In this document: piece by piece, positions 1-8,385 of the stretch
Numbering within the stretch: position 1 is the first letter of the stretch
How the letters are laid out: every line of letters starts with the position of its first letter
Assembly (NCBI GenBank): GCA_964607915.1
Contig: CAZSMU010000050.1
Coordinates: 1-23,352, forward strand
From: JADJPL01 sp964607915
Lineage (GTDB): Bacteria; Bacteroidota; Bacteroidia; Chitinophagales; Saprospiraceae
Direction: 5' to 3'
Length of the DNA stretch: 23,352 nucleotides
The notes under the pieces: model-generated
The model's input: only the letters and a program-made list of their open reading frames with translations
Told to the model about the DNA's origin: nothing
Database searches by the model: none
Program-made: the position numbers and the translations under genes

Positions 1-14
1 ACAAAAAATGACTC

Positions 15-55
15 TTTTTTCCCTCCTCGCTGACCCCGCGCAACAAGTCTATTGA
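15..55 (+). repeat. Intergenic repeat, copy A
   Basis: One of the best-preserved copies of the dispersed repeat. It reads T6, CCCTCCTCGCTGACC, then CCGCGCAACAAG, then TCTATTGA. By eye it matches copy B (8268-8307) and copy C (17216-17255, minus) at nearly every position. It lies downstream of the PAP2 gene, which ends at 161 on the minus strand. The rest of 56-160 shows no gene or site that I can recognise. Confidence 0.75.
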
Positions 56-160
56 CTGAAAAAAGAAAGTAGGCAGAGGACGAGTGGCTGAATACCGCCC
101 AAATGCCCAGAGCGGCGATAGCGCTTTTCCACAACCCTCAATGCGCTCCTGCCCACAAGC

Positions 161-730
161 CTATCGTATCTGAACAGCTTTCGGGAGGCGAAAATACAAA
201 TTTGCAACAATGTTGCCAATTATCCATCCTAAAATTGCACCGACGAGGACATCGGAAGGGTAGTGCACGCCCACGTAAACCTGTCCGTAGGCTATGCTGG
301 CGGCCCATAGATAAAGCCAGGGAATGATTTTTCGGTAAAAAACGCCCAAGGTCAGGCTGAGAAAAGTGGCCAGGGCAAAGTGGTTGGCCGCATGGGAGGA
401 CGTAAAGCTATATGCCTTGCCGCATCCGCTCAGCAGCCGGACGTCGTGCTGCAGCTCTGGGGCGTTACAAGGCCGCAGGCGCTTAAAAGTGGGCTTCATG
501 ATTTTGCTGCTGGCTATATCCGAAAGCCCCGCGCAAAGGATGGCGGCAAGCAGGAAAGGAAAGGCATTTTTTCGGAAGGTGTACAGCAGGAAAGCGAGCA
601 GCGCCAGGTAAGCGGGTATCCAGGTCGTTTTATCCCGCCACCAGGGCATAACCCAGTCCAGCAGCCCCATATGCCACTGCCCGTTGATCAGTTTAAACAA
701 CTCGGTGTCCCATTCAAGTAAGATATGCAT
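161..730 (-). CDS. PAP2-family membrane lipid phosphatase
   Basis: This 189-residue inner-membrane protein carries the type-2 phosphatidic acid phosphatase signature. Motif 1 (K-x6-RP) is K79 to P87, motif 2 is the S-S-H at 111-113 (His113 the expected acid/base), and motif 3 ends in His156-Tyr-Pro-Ser-Asp160, with His156 the expected nucleophile. About five hydrophobic segments are visible (roughly 38-51, 57-72, 117-131, 135-150, 160-180). The motif-3 arginine is replaced by Gln150, a variant I believe is common in this phylum. Likely substrates are undecaprenyl diphosphate or other lipid phosphates such as PgpB or lipid A substrates; the sequence does not decide. I chose the ATG at 730 because it begins a plausible cytoplasmic N-terminus; the 29 extra upstream codons run through repeat copy D. 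The gene is divergent from glmM. Confidence 0.88.
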   Translation of the reverse strand: MHILLEWDTELFKLINGQWHMGLLDWVMPWWRDKTTWIPAYLALLAFLLYTFRKNAFPFLLAAILCAGLSDIASSKIMKPTFKRLRPCNAPELQHDVRLLSGCGKAYSFTSSHAANHFALATFLSLTLGVFYRKIIPWLYLWAASIAYGQVYVGVHYPSDVLVGAILGWIIGNIVANLYFRLPKAVQIR

Positions 731-751
731 AGCGAAATTGATTTTAGAAGA

Positions 752-786
752 AACTGGTTGCGAGAGGTCAGCGACAAGGAATTTTT
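752..786 (-). repeat. Intergenic repeat, copy D
   Basis: On the minus strand this reads AAAAATTCCTTG, then TCGCTGACCTC, then TCGCAACCAGTT. The core from TCGCTGACC to CAACCAGT differs from copy B at about one position. It lies in the 135-bp gap between the divergent PAP2 gene (start 730) and glmM (start 866), oriented towards PAP2. The T-run is replaced by an A-rich stretch, and the TCTATT end has decayed to TTCTTC. Confidence 0.65.
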
Positions 787-814
787 GATGGCTTGTCAGG
801 GGGATTATCCAAGT

Positions 815-822
815 CAAAAATA
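815..822 (-). promoter_or_regulatory. Candidate -7 box for the PAP2 gene
   Basis: The minus strand reads TATTTTTG, a full match to the Bacteroidota TAnnTTTG -7 box. No good TTG -33 element is seen at the usual 17-23 bp upstream. If used, the PAP2 mRNA would have a leader of about 80 nt containing repeat copy D. Confidence 0.3.
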
Positions 823-843
823 CGCGGTTAACAGGCCTTTTTT

Positions 844-851
844 TACTTTTG
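844..851 (+). promoter_or_regulatory. Candidate -7 box for glmM
   Basis: TACTTTTG matches TAnnTTTG exactly and ends 14 bp before the GTG start of glmM at 866. Transcription would begin around 857, giving a leader of about 10 nt. The same eight bases precede the pseudouridine synthase (18835) and engB (20343). No clear -33 TTG is visible. Confidence 0.45.
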
Positions 852-865
852 CAACAAAAAATAAA

Positions 866-2248
866 GTGGCTTTAATCAAATCAATTTCAGGATTCAGGGG
901 GACCATAGGCGGGAGAGTGGGGCAGAACCTGACACCCCTCGACATAGTGGAAAGCGTGGCGGCATTTGGTATGTTGCTCCTCGAGGAATCTCCAAAGCCC
1001 AAAGTAGTCGTGGGTCGGGATGCCCGTATTTCAGGAGCCATCGTACAAGGGCTCGTCGTGCAAACCCTTCTCGCCCAGGGGATTGATGTGGTGGACGCAG
1101 GGCTTTCTACCACCCCTACCGTCGAAATGGCGGTCGTATGGGAAGGCGCACACGGCGGTATCATCATCACCGCAAGCCACAACCCAAAGGAATGGAACGC
1201 GCTGAAGTTCCTGAACGCACAAGGCGATTTCATCTCCCCGCAAACGGGGAAACGGATCCTCGACCTGGCCCGGGATGCCAATTATTCCTTCGCCGGGGTA
1301 GATACCCTGGGGACTTTGTCGGAGGGAAAGGGGTTTTTCACCCGGCACATAGATGCGGTACTCGCTCATCCAATGGTGCGCCTGGCTGCGGTGCGGGATT
1401 CCGCTTTCCGCGTCGTACTCGATGCGGTCAACTCCACGGGATCGCTGGTGCTTCCCGACCTACTCGCTCGCCTGGGCTGCGAGGTCATCGTCTTGAACGG
1501 CACCCCAGACGGCCATTTCGCACACAATCCGGAGCCTTTGCCGGAGCACCTGAAGGGCCTGTCCGAGGCGGTAGTAGCTCATCAGGCCGACTTGGGTATT
1601 GCCGTAGATCCCGATGTGGACCGACTGGCCCTGATCGCTGAAAATGGACTCCCTTTTGGCGAGGAATACACGCTCGTGGCCATCGCGGATTACGTATTGC
1701 GCTCCAGGCCCGGCAACACGGTTTCCAACCTGTCTTCTTCCCGCGCCCTTCGGGATGTTACGATACAACACGGGGGGCAGTATTTTGCCAGCGCAGTGGG
1801 AGAGGTTCATGTAGCAGCAAAGATGCGCGAAGTGGGCGCCGTAATCGGCGGGGAAGGCAACGGGGGTATCATCGTACCGGAATTGCACTACGGGCGCGAT
1901 GCCGTAGCAGGTGTAGCGTTGTTCCTGAGCGCCCTGAGCGCTTTCGGAGGCAGCGCCTCAGCGTTTCGGGCGCAATTCCCGCATTACGAGATGGTGAAAG
2001 ACAAAATAGACCTGGATCCCTCCCTCGACCTCGATGTGCTGATGGGCCAGCTTGAACATATTTACCAACAGGAAACACACTCTACGATCGACGGACTAAA
2101 AGTGGACTTTGAATCGGGATGGGTACATCTGCGCCGCTCCAACACAGAGCCGATTATCCGTATCTACGCAGAGGCACCGAACCTGGAAGAAGCAAGCGAA
2201 TTAGCCGCTAAGATCAAGCAACAGGTAAAAAATTTCGCAGCACGATGA
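866..2248 (+). CDS. glmM: Phosphoglucosamine mutase
   Basis: This enzyme converts glucosamine-6-phosphate to glucosamine-1-phosphate in the cytoplasm, on the path to UDP-GlcNAc for peptidoglycan and lipopolysaccharide. All four alpha-D-phosphohexomutase signatures are present, numbered from the chosen start: the phosphoserine loop TASHNP with Ser104, the metal loop DPDVDR at 248-253, the sugar loop GGEGNGG at 328-334, and the C-terminal phosphate loop RRSNTEP. The length of 460 residues is normal. The frame is open up to an ATG at 725, but I start at the GTG at 866. The family begins just there (VALIKSISGFRGTIGG), a -7 box lies 14 bp upstream, and the extension runs antisense through repeat D. 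The stop overlaps the next start in ATGA, so translation is probably coupled. A related phosphomannomutase activity cannot be excluded. Confidence 0.92.
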   Translation: MALIKSISGFRGTIGGRVGQNLTPLDIVESVAAFGMLLLEESPKPKVVVGRDARISGAIVQGLVVQTLLAQGIDVVDAGLSTTPTVEMAVVWEGAHGGIIITASHNPKEWNALKFLNAQGDFISPQTGKRILDLARDANYSFAGVDTLGTLSEGKGFFTRHIDAVLAHPMVRLAAVRDSAFRVVLDAVNSTGSLVLPDLLARLGCEVIVLNGTPDGHFAHNPEPLPEHLKGLSEAVVAHQADLGIAVDPDVDRLALIAENGLPFGEEYTLVAIADYVLRSRPGNTVSNLSSSRALRDVTIQHGGQYFASAVGEVHVAAKMREVGAVIGGEGNGGIIVPELHYGRDAVAGVALFLSALSAFGGSASAFRAQFPHYEMVKDKIDLDPSLDLDVLMGQLEHIYQQETHSTIDGLKVDFESGWVHLRRSNTEPIIRIYAEAPNLEEASELAAKIKQQVKNFAAR

Positions 2249-3750
2249 GAAACCTCGCAATCCGCCCCAACCAGACTGCTCTCGAAGCGCATTTCGCACC
2301 GTTCCGGGAGAACACCATTGGAATCGAACAGGCCTTCGAGACCCCTTACGGAATCAAAAAAATCGTCTATGCCGACTGGACCGCCAGCGGTAGGCTCTAT
2401 GCGCCTATAGAATCGCTGATTTCCCAGGAAATCGGCCCTTTTGTAGGCAATACACATACCGAAACGACGGTCACCGGAAACGCGATGACCCAGGCGTATC
2501 ACCACGCGAAGGCCATTATCAAAAACCATGTGGGCGCGAGAAAAGAGGATGTACTGATCGCCTCGAATTCGGGCATGACCGGCGTGGTCAATAAATTTCA
2601 GCGCATCCTCGGACTGAAAGTCCATGAGCGGCATCGCAACCGCATCCAACTCCCGGAAGAGGAGCGGCCCGTGGTATTCGTGACCCACATGGAACATCAT
2701 TCCAACCAGACGAGCTGGCTGGAAACTATCGTGGATCTCGAGGTCATCGCTCCCACCGAAGAGGGACTCGTAGATCTGGAGCACCTGGAGCTGCTTCTGT
2801 CCCGCTACCGGGCGCGGAAAACCAAAATCGCAGCGGTCACGTCCTGCTCAAACGTGACGGGCATTTTTACGCCCTACCACCAAATCGCAGAAATCATGCA
2901 CCGCCACGAGGGGCTCTGCTTTGTGGATTTCGCCTGTTCCGCCCCGTACATCGACATCTGTATGCACCCCGCGCAGCCGGGGCAACACCTCGACGCCATC
3001 TATTTTTCCCCCCACAAGTTCCTGGGTGGCCCCGGGGCAGCAGGAATCCTGATTTTTGACCCCAATCTGTACAAAAATCAGGTGCCCGACAACCCGGGAG
3101 GCGGTACGGTGGACTGGACCAACCCCTGGGGCGGGCATAAATACATCGACGAAATCGAGGCTCGCGAAGACGGAGGGACACCGGCCTTCCTGCAAACCAT
3201 CAAAGTGGCACTTGCCATCCAGCTCAAAGAACAAATGGGCGTAAAAGCCATCCTCGACCGCGAACACGAAATGATGGAAAGGGTCTGGAAGCGTATCGAG
3301 GCTATCCCCAACCTCCACGTGCTGGCTCCGCAACATCGCGACAGACTGGGCATCGTCTCTTTCTATATTGACGGACTGCACTATAACCTGGGGGTGCGCC
3401 TACTCAACGACCGCTACGGAATCCAGGTGCGCGGTGGCTGCTCTTGTGCGGGTACCTACGGGCACTACCTGCTGCACGTGTCGCAGGAGCACTCCGCCCG
3501 AATCACCAACCAGATCTCCAGAGGAGACCTCTCCGAAAAACCAGGCTGGATACGCCTCTCTATACACCCCATCTTGACGGACGTGGAAGTATCCACCATC
3601 CTGGATGCGATAGAGGAACTGGCCGCCCATTTCCAGGAATGGGGCAGGGCTTACCGCTACGATCCCAAAACGAACGAATACCATCACGAACAGAACTTCG
3701 GGGTCGAGCAGGCCCTGATCGAAAACTGGTTTGGCAAAAACCTCGGTTGA
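2245..3750 (+). CDS. Class-V PLP-dependent aminotransferase / cysteine desulfurase-like enzyme
   Basis: This 501-residue protein has the fold-type I class-V architecture. The PLP lysine is Lys258 in SPHKFLGG; the cofactor-contacting region VDFACSAPY lies at 227-235, and a glycine-rich loop GGPGAAG follows the lysine. The C-terminal domain carries RGGCSC with Cys399 and Cys401, at the place where cysteine desulfurases keep the persulfide-forming cysteine. It is about 100 residues longer than SufS or IscS, with an extended N-terminus and a tail after 470. The exact substrate is unknown; cysteine desulfurase or selenocysteine lyase activity is possible. It starts inside the glmM stop (ATGA overlap) and ends 3 bp before the next gene, another class-V enzyme, so the three genes almost certainly form one operon. 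Confidence 0.85.
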   Translation: MRNLAIRPNQTALEAHFAPFRENTIGIEQAFETPYGIKKIVYADWTASGRLYAPIESLISQEIGPFVGNTHTETTVTGNAMTQAYHHAKAIIKNHVGARKEDVLIASNSGMTGVVNKFQRILGLKVHERHRNRIQLPEEERPVVFVTHMEHHSNQTSWLETIVDLEVIAPTEEGLVDLEHLELLLSRYRARKTKIAAVTSCSNVTGIFTPYHQIAEIMHRHEGLCFVDFACSAPYIDICMHPAQPGQHLDAIYFSPHKFLGGPGAAGILIFDPNLYKNQVPDNPGGGTVDWTNPWGGHKYIDEIEAREDGGTPAFLQTIKVALAIQLKEQMGVKAILDREHEMMERVWKRIEAIPNLHVLAPQHRDRLGIVSFYIDGLHYNLGVRLLNDRYGIQVRGGCSCAGTYGHYLLHVSQEHSARITNQISRGDLSEKPGWIRLSIHPILTDVEVSTILDAIEELAAHFQEWGRAYRYDPKTNEYHHEQNFGVEQALIENWFGKNLG

Positions 3751-3753
3751 GTT

Positions 3754-4881
3754 ATGGCCCGAATCTATTTTGACCATGCAGCGACGACGCCGCCCGACCC
3801 GGCAGTCGTCGAGATAATGCTCCAGGCACTTCGCGAACTGTCCGGTAACCCATCCTCCATTCACGAGGAAGGCCGCAGGGCGCGGGCGGCAGTCGAACAG
3901 GCCCGCAAACAAATCGCACACGCATTAAATGCTTCTATCGGCGAAATCTTCTTCACCTCAGGGGGCACAGAAGCCAATAACATGGCGCTAAAGCGCTCTG
4001 CGCTCGACCTGGGGGTGCGGCGTTTTGTGAGCGCCCGCACCGAACACCATTGTGTGCTGCATTCTTTATCGGCCATGGAACGCGACCTGGGAACTGAGAC
4101 GGTTTTTGTCCGGCAGCATCCCGACGGGCATATAGACCTGAATCATCTGGAGGAAATTCTGCAAGAGGGGCCGTCCACCCTCGTATCCATAATGCATGCC
4201 AACAACGAAATCGGCACCTTGTCGGATTTGGCATCCATATCGGCGCTGTGCAGGAAGTACGGGGCCCTGTTCCATACCGATACCGTGCAAACCATTGGTT
4301 ATTATCCCCTGGATCTGTCGCTGCTGTCGGTAGATTTTCTATCCGGTTCGGCCCATAAGTTCCACGGACCCAAAGGAGTTGGTTTTTTATATATCAACCA
4401 GGCCAACCGCCTGCGGCCTTTTATTGACGGGGGGTCTCAGGAGCGCAATATGCGGGGAGGTACGGAGAACGTGCACAGCATCCTCGGCATGGCCAAAGCA
4501 CTGGGGCTGGCTCTTTCAGAGCGGGACCGGCGCGAAGAACAAATCCGGGCCGTCCGGGACGCGCTGGCTTTTCGTCTGCAGGCTGCTTTCCCGGAGGTGG
4601 TGTTCAACGGAGACCCTTTTGGAAAGGGGCACTACAAAATCCTGAGCGCAGCGTTTCCTCCGTCGGCAAAAGCCGACCTGCTGCTTTTGAACCTGGACAT
4701 CGCGGGGGTAGCCGTGTCGGGGGGCAGCGCCTGCAGCTCGGGTGCAGATGCAGGATCACACGTGCTGGACGCACTGGCCAAAGACTCGCCGCGCAAGACT
4801 TTGCGCTTTTCTTTTTCGCACCACAATACCCTTGGCGAAGTGGACGATTTGATGGGAAAGCTCATTGAAATCCTGCGATGA
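3754..4881 (+). CDS. NifS/IscS-type cysteine desulfurase
   Basis: The enzyme takes sulfur from cysteine as a persulfide for Fe-S clusters or thiolated tRNA. Its 375 residues match the family. The N-terminus IYFDHAATTPPDP is typical, His98 in TEHH would stack on PLP, Lys202 in SAHKFHGPKG is the Schiff-base lysine, RGGTEN at 234-239 is the usual group-I motif, and Cys327 in GGSACSSG is the catalytic cysteine on a short loop. The start ATG at 3754 lies 3 bp after the preceding stop. The 3' end faces the oligopeptidase B gene tail to tail with a 4-bp gap and no visible terminator hairpin. IscU, SufBCD and MnmA partners are not in the window, so whether it serves Fe-S assembly or tRNA thiolation is open. 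Confidence 0.9.
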   Translation: MARIYFDHAATTPPDPAVVEIMLQALRELSGNPSSIHEEGRRARAAVEQARKQIAHALNASIGEIFFTSGGTEANNMALKRSALDLGVRRFVSARTEHHCVLHSLSAMERDLGTETVFVRQHPDGHIDLNHLEEILQEGPSTLVSIMHANNEIGTLSDLASISALCRKYGALFHTDTVQTIGYYPLDLSLLSVDFLSGSAHKFHGPKGVGFLYINQANRLRPFIDGGSQERNMRGGTENVHSILGMAKALGLALSERDRREEQIRAVRDALAFRLQAAFPEVVFNGDPFGKGHYKILSAAFPPSAKADLLLLNLDIAGVAVSGGSACSSGADAGSHVLDALAKDSPRKTLRFSFSHHNTLGEVDDLMGKLIEILR

Positions 4882-4885
4882 GCGC

Positions 4886-6931
4886 CTAGGACAGCCTGGC
4901 CTCCCGATCCAGCAGGAAACCGTACTCGAGGGCGATTTCCCGGTAGCGTTCAAACCTGCCGGTAGCTCCGCTGTGGCCTGTGTCCATATTCGTGTAGAGG
5001 TATAGCGGGTTGGAGTCGGTTTTTAGTTCGCGAAGTTTCGCCACCCATTTTGCGGGTTCCCAGTATTGGACCTGGGAATCGTGTAGCCCGGTGGTGACCA
5101 GCATCGCGGGATAATCCTGCCGGGCCACGTTGTCGTAGGGAGAATACGAGAGCATATACTCGTAGAAGGACTTGTCTTTGGGGTTGCCCCACTCATCGAA
5201 CTCGAAGGTGGTGAGCGGTATAGATTCGTCCAGCATAGTGGTGATGACATCCACGAAGGGGACCGCCGCTACAATCCCGTTCCATAGGTCGGGGCGGAGG
5301 TTGGCTACTGCTCCCATGAGCAGTCCGCCGGCACTTCCTCCCATGCCATATAAGTGGCCGGGCGAAGTATATCCATGGGCAATCAAAAACTCGGCACAGT
5401 CTATGAAATCGTAGAAGGTATTCCTCTTTTTGAACAATTTCCCGCCTTCGTACCAGGCCCGCCCCAGCTCTTCCCCTCCCCGCACATGGGCTATGGCAAA
5501 CGCAAAGCCGCGATCCAACAAGCTGAGGCGCGAAATGCTGAAGTAGGGATCCATGCTAAGCCCGTAAGAACCGTAGCCGTACAGCAACAGGGGGCGGGAT
5601 CCGTCTTTGGCAAATCCTTTCCTATACACGATGGAAACGGGGACTTGTACCCCGTCCCGAGCCGGCACATAGATTCGTTCGGATTCATAGTGGCCCGGGT
5701 CAAAACCGCCCAGGACGGCTTCTTGTTTCAAAAGTCGCATCCCCCGGGTACGAAGGTGGTAGTCGAAGGTAGAAACAGGCGTGGTGAGCGATTGGTAACT
5801 CAGGCGCAGCACGTCGGCGTCGAACGTGAGGTTGACAGAGGTACTCGCCAGATAGACCGCCTCCGGAAATGCGATGTAATGGGAGCTGCCCCCCAGTTCG
5901 AGGACCTGCATTTGGGTAATCCCCCGCTGCCGTTCGCTCAGGACGAGAAAGTCCCGGAACTCTTCTACATCCTCCAGTAACACATCTTCCCGATGAGGGA
6001 CTACTTCGCGCCAGTTGCTTTTATCCGTACTCCCCTCCGGCGTGACCATCAGTCGGAAATTCTGGGCGTCGAGGTTGGTCCGGATATAAAAACAGTCGTT
6101 GTGGTGGAAAATGTGATGCTCCAGGCCCCGCTCCCGGGGGTGAAAAATCCTAAATTCTCCGTCGGGCCGGTTGGCTTCCAAAATCCGGAACTCCTGGCAG
6201 ATGGTTTGCGAGGAGAGGATGAGGAGGAATTTTCGGGATTTAGACAAATAGATGTGGGCGTCGAAGGTCTCATCCGACTCGTGGAACACGGTGCTGTCCT
6301 CTTCGGCGGGGGTGCCCAGCACATGGCGCATGATTTTGTAACCACGCAGGGTTTGGGGGTCTTTGGCTGTATAAAACACGTGGCGTCCGTCCTGCGCCCA
6401 GACGGCAAGCCCAGTGGTTTCCGGCAGGCTGTCTTCGAGGAACTGCCCGGTAGCCAGATCTAGGAACCGCAGGGTATATACCCGGCGCCCCAGGGTATCC
6501 TCCCCAAAGGCCAGGATGCTGTTGTCGGGGCTGATGCTGCGTTCCCCTACCTGGTAGTAGGCTTTGCCTTCGGCGAGTTCGTTGACATTCAAGAGCACTT
6601 CTTCGGGGGCGTCCGGGGCGTCTTTTTTTCGAAGATAGACAGGGTATTCCAATCCCGCTTCATAGCGGCTGAAGTACAGATACCCCCTCTCCAGGTACGG
6701 CACAGACTGGTCGTTTTGAGGAATTCGGGATACGATTTCCTCAAAGAGCGTCTCTTGCAGCCTGGCAGTATGCGCCATTTCTGCCTGTAGATACGCGTTC
6801 TCCGCCTGTAGGTATGCGAGTACTTCCGGGTTTTCCCGTTGATTCAGCCAGTAGTATGGGTCGATGCGCGTATGGCCATGCTCGACCAGAACGGCAGGTT
6901 CTTGTCGGACTTTGGGGGGTATTGGCTGCAT
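4886..6931 (-). CDS. ptrB: Oligopeptidase B (prolyl oligopeptidase family S9A)
   Basis: This serine peptidase cleaves short peptides, in oligopeptidase B after Arg or Lys. The 681 residues fit oligopeptidase B. Residues 1 to about 70 form the N-terminal arm (DPYYWL), about 75-410 the beta-propeller gating domain, and about 420-681 the alpha/beta hydrolase domain. The catalytic triad is visible as Ser533 in GMGGSAGG, Asp618 in GLHDSQVQYWEPAKW and His653 in DTGHSG. RGGEELGRAWY and LLLYGYGSYG are strong family markers. There is no signal peptide, so it should be cytoplasmic. It starts 14 bp after the aspartate aminotransferase stop and is probably co-transcribed with it. Assignment to type B rather than prolyl oligopeptidase rests on overall resemblance. 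Confidence 0.93.
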   Translation of the reverse strand: MQPIPPKVRQEPAVLVEHGHTRIDPYYWLNQRENPEVLAYLQAENAYLQAEMAHTARLQETLFEEIVSRIPQNDQSVPYLERGYLYFSRYEAGLEYPVYLRKKDAPDAPEEVLLNVNELAEGKAYYQVGERSISPDNSILAFGEDTLGRRVYTLRFLDLATGQFLEDSLPETTGLAVWAQDGRHVFYTAKDPQTLRGYKIMRHVLGTPAEEDSTVFHESDETFDAHIYLSKSRKFLLILSSQTICQEFRILEANRPDGEFRIFHPRERGLEHHIFHHNDCFYIRTNLDAQNFRLMVTPEGSTDKSNWREVVPHREDVLLEDVEEFRDFLVLSERQRGITQMQVLELGGSSHYIAFPEAVYLASTSVNLTFDADVLRLSYQSLTTPVSTFDYHLRTRGMRLLKQEAVLGGFDPGHYESERIYVPARDGVQVPVSIVYRKGFAKDGSRPLLLYGYGSYGLSMDPYFSISRLSLLDRGFAFAIAHVRGGEELGRAWYEGGKLFKKRNTFYDFIDCAEFLIAHGYTSPGHLYGMGGSAGGLLMGAVANLRPDLWNGIVAAVPFVDVITTMLDESIPLTTFEFDEWGNPKDKSFYEYMLSYSPYDNVARQDYPAMLVTTGLHDSQVQYWEPAKWVAKLRELKTDSNPLYLYTNMDTGHSGATGRFERYREIALEYGFLLDREARLS

Positions 6932-6945
6932 AAGGGGGCTTTCGC

Positions 6946-8157
6946 TTACTTCAGGTTTTTTACGGTTTCTGCAATTCGCTGAATGGCTGTACGCAACTCC
7001 TCTTCAGAGGCGGCGTACGAAATACGGATGCACTGTTCTGCTCCAAAAGCAGTGCCGGAGACAAGCGCCACGTGGGCCTTGTTGATGATATATTCGCTGA
7101 AATCATCCGCGTTGCGAATCGTCACGTGCCCGTCCGACGTTCCAAAGAAATTGCTGATGTCGGGGAAGCTGTAGAAGGCCCCTTGTGGCAGGTTTACCTT
7201 GAAGCCGGGGATTTGCCCTAACCGCTCCGCGACCATGTTGCGGCGCTGTAAGAAGGCCTCTTTCATATGGTGGGTGGGTGCGAGGTCTGATAGCAGGGCG
7301 TGTACAGCAGCTTTTTGTCCGAAAGAATTGGCCCCGGAGGTGTATTGGCCCTGTATTTTGGTACACGCATTCGCCAGCCATTCCGGTGCGCCGATGTAAC
7401 CGAGGCGCCAGCCGGTCATTGCAAAGCCTTTGGAAAAGCCATTGACGGTGACGGTGCGGTCGGCTACCTCTTCGAAGGTGCCGATGCTGGCGTGTTGCCC
7501 GGTGAAATTGATGTATTCGTAGATTTCATCGGAAATGACCGTCACGTGGGGGTGTGCCGACAGCATCTGCGCGATGGCAGCGAGCTCGGCATGGGTATAG
7601 ACGGAGCCAGTCGGGTTGCAGGGCGAAGAAAACAGGAGTGCTTTGGTGCGCGGGGTAATGGCCTGCTCGATTTGTTCGGCGCTGGACTTGTAATCCTGTT
7701 CGATAGAAGAGTACACGATGACCGGATGCCCGCCGGTCACTTTTACCATATCCACATAGCTTACCCAGTAAGGGGCCAGGATGACTACTTCGTCGCCCTC
7801 GTCCAGCAGAGAGTAAAAGATATTGGCCAGGGACTGCTTGGCCCCATTGGAGACGACAATCTGGTTGGGCTTGAACGTCAGGTTATTGTCGCGCTTGAAC
7901 TTCGTGCAAATCGCTTCCCTCAGTTCGGGGATGCCCTGTACGGGCGTGTATTTAGTAAACCCCTCGTCCAAGGCTTTTTTGGCTTCGTTCTTGATGTGGT
8001 CGGGGGTATCGAAATCCGGCTCACCGATGCTGAGGTTGATCACTTCGTGGCCTTGCGCCTTGAGTTCGCGCGCGAGGGCAGCCATGCGGAGTGTCTCGGA
8101 TTCCGCCATCCGCAGGACCCGCTGCGAGAGCGGGGGAAAGTTGTCAAGATAACCCAT
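6946..8157 (-). CDS. aspC: Aspartate aminotransferase, class I (Ib-type)
   Basis: This PLP enzyme of 403 residues interconverts aspartate and oxaloacetate with glutamate/2-oxoglutarate. Evidence includes NLSIGEPDFDTP at 41-52, the NPTG motif with Asn181, Asp210 and Tyr213 for cofactor binding, and the PLP lysine Lys243 in NGFSKGFAMTGWRLGY. A C-terminal RISYA carries the carboxylate-binding arginine. The N-terminus (LSQRVLRMAESETLRM) aligns with the usual start of the subfamily, which supports the ATG at 8157 over the in-frame Met17. A TAACTTTG box lies about 30 bp upstream. It is the first gene of a two-gene unit with oligopeptidase B and is divergent from the carboxylase operon. Some members of this subfamily also accept prephenate or other amino acids. 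Confidence 0.92.
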   Translation of the reverse strand: MGYLDNFPPLSQRVLRMAESETLRMAALARELKAQGHEVINLSIGEPDFDTPDHIKNEAKKALDEGFTKYTPVQGIPELREAICTKFKRDNNLTFKPNQIVVSNGAKQSLANIFYSLLDEGDEVVILAPYWVSYVDMVKVTGGHPVIVYSSIEQDYKSSAEQIEQAITPRTKALLFSSPCNPTGSVYTHAELAAIAQMLSAHPHVTVISDEIYEYINFTGQHASIGTFEEVADRTVTVNGFSKGFAMTGWRLGYIGAPEWLANACTKIQGQYTSGANSFGQKAAVHALLSDLAPTHHMKEAFLQRRNMVAERLGQIPGFKVNLPQGAFYSFPDISNFFGTSDGHVTIRNADDFSEYIINKAHVALVSGTAFGAEQCIRISYAASEEELRTAIQRIAETVKNLK

Positions 8158-8185
8158 AAAATGTTGCTTTTTCTCAGAAGTTCCG

Positions 8186-8193
8186 CAAAGTTA
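8186..8193 (-). promoter_or_regulatory. Candidate -7 box for aspC
   Basis: The minus strand reads TAACTTTG, a full TAnnTTTG match 28 bp before the aspC start, implying a leader of about 22 nt. The -33 region is only T-rich. The box shares two bases with a plus-strand TAGTTTTG at 8192-8199. Confidence 0.45.
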
Positions 8194-8199
8194 GTTTTG
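8192..8199 (+). promoter_or_regulatory. Candidate -7 box for the carboxylase operon
   Basis: TAGTTTTG fits TAnnTTTG. The nearest upstream TTG (8164-8166) is 25 bp away, slightly long. If used, the leader of the carboxylase mRNA would be about 180 nt and would contain repeat copy B. A promoter closer to 8386 could exist: TAGGCTTG at 8332-8339 has one mismatch. Confidence 0.25.
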
Positions 8200-8267
8200 T
8201 TGGGTTCTAAAATAAGCTTTTTTTCGCTTTTTATACGGTATCTAAAAGGTCGAAAAGAAAATGCTGC

Positions 8268-8307
8268 TTTTTTGCCCCTCGCTGACCTCGCGCAACCAGT
8301 CTATTGA
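8268..8307 (+). repeat. Intergenic repeat, copy B
   Basis: This copy reads T6, GCCCCTCGCTGACC, then TCGCGCAACCAG, then TCTATTGA. Compared with copy A it has one single-base gap and about three substitutions over 40 bp. It lies in the 228-bp gap between the divergent aspC and carboxylase genes, oriented towards the carboxylase and ending about 80 bp before its start. Nothing else in this gap apart from the candidate promoters is recognisable. Confidence 0.75.
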
Positions 8308-8385
8308 TTAACTTCGCCCTGTTATATGGCATAGGCTTGTGTAAAGAACGCGGCACACAATCCCTCACTCCCAAGATACGACTGT

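Noticed and set aside
15..55. Repeat T-run as an intrinsic terminator
   Set aside because: The T-run comes before the GC-rich part and not after it, and no stable hairpin precedes it on either strand.
1..160. Possible gene end at the left edge
   Set aside because: No frame on either strand gives a recognisable protein or a conserved terminus; only repeat copy A is clear.
7300..8307. A 335-codon plus-strand open frame antisense to aspC
   Set aside because: It is a shadow of the well-supported aspC gene, with no family resemblance; high GC makes long antisense frames common here.
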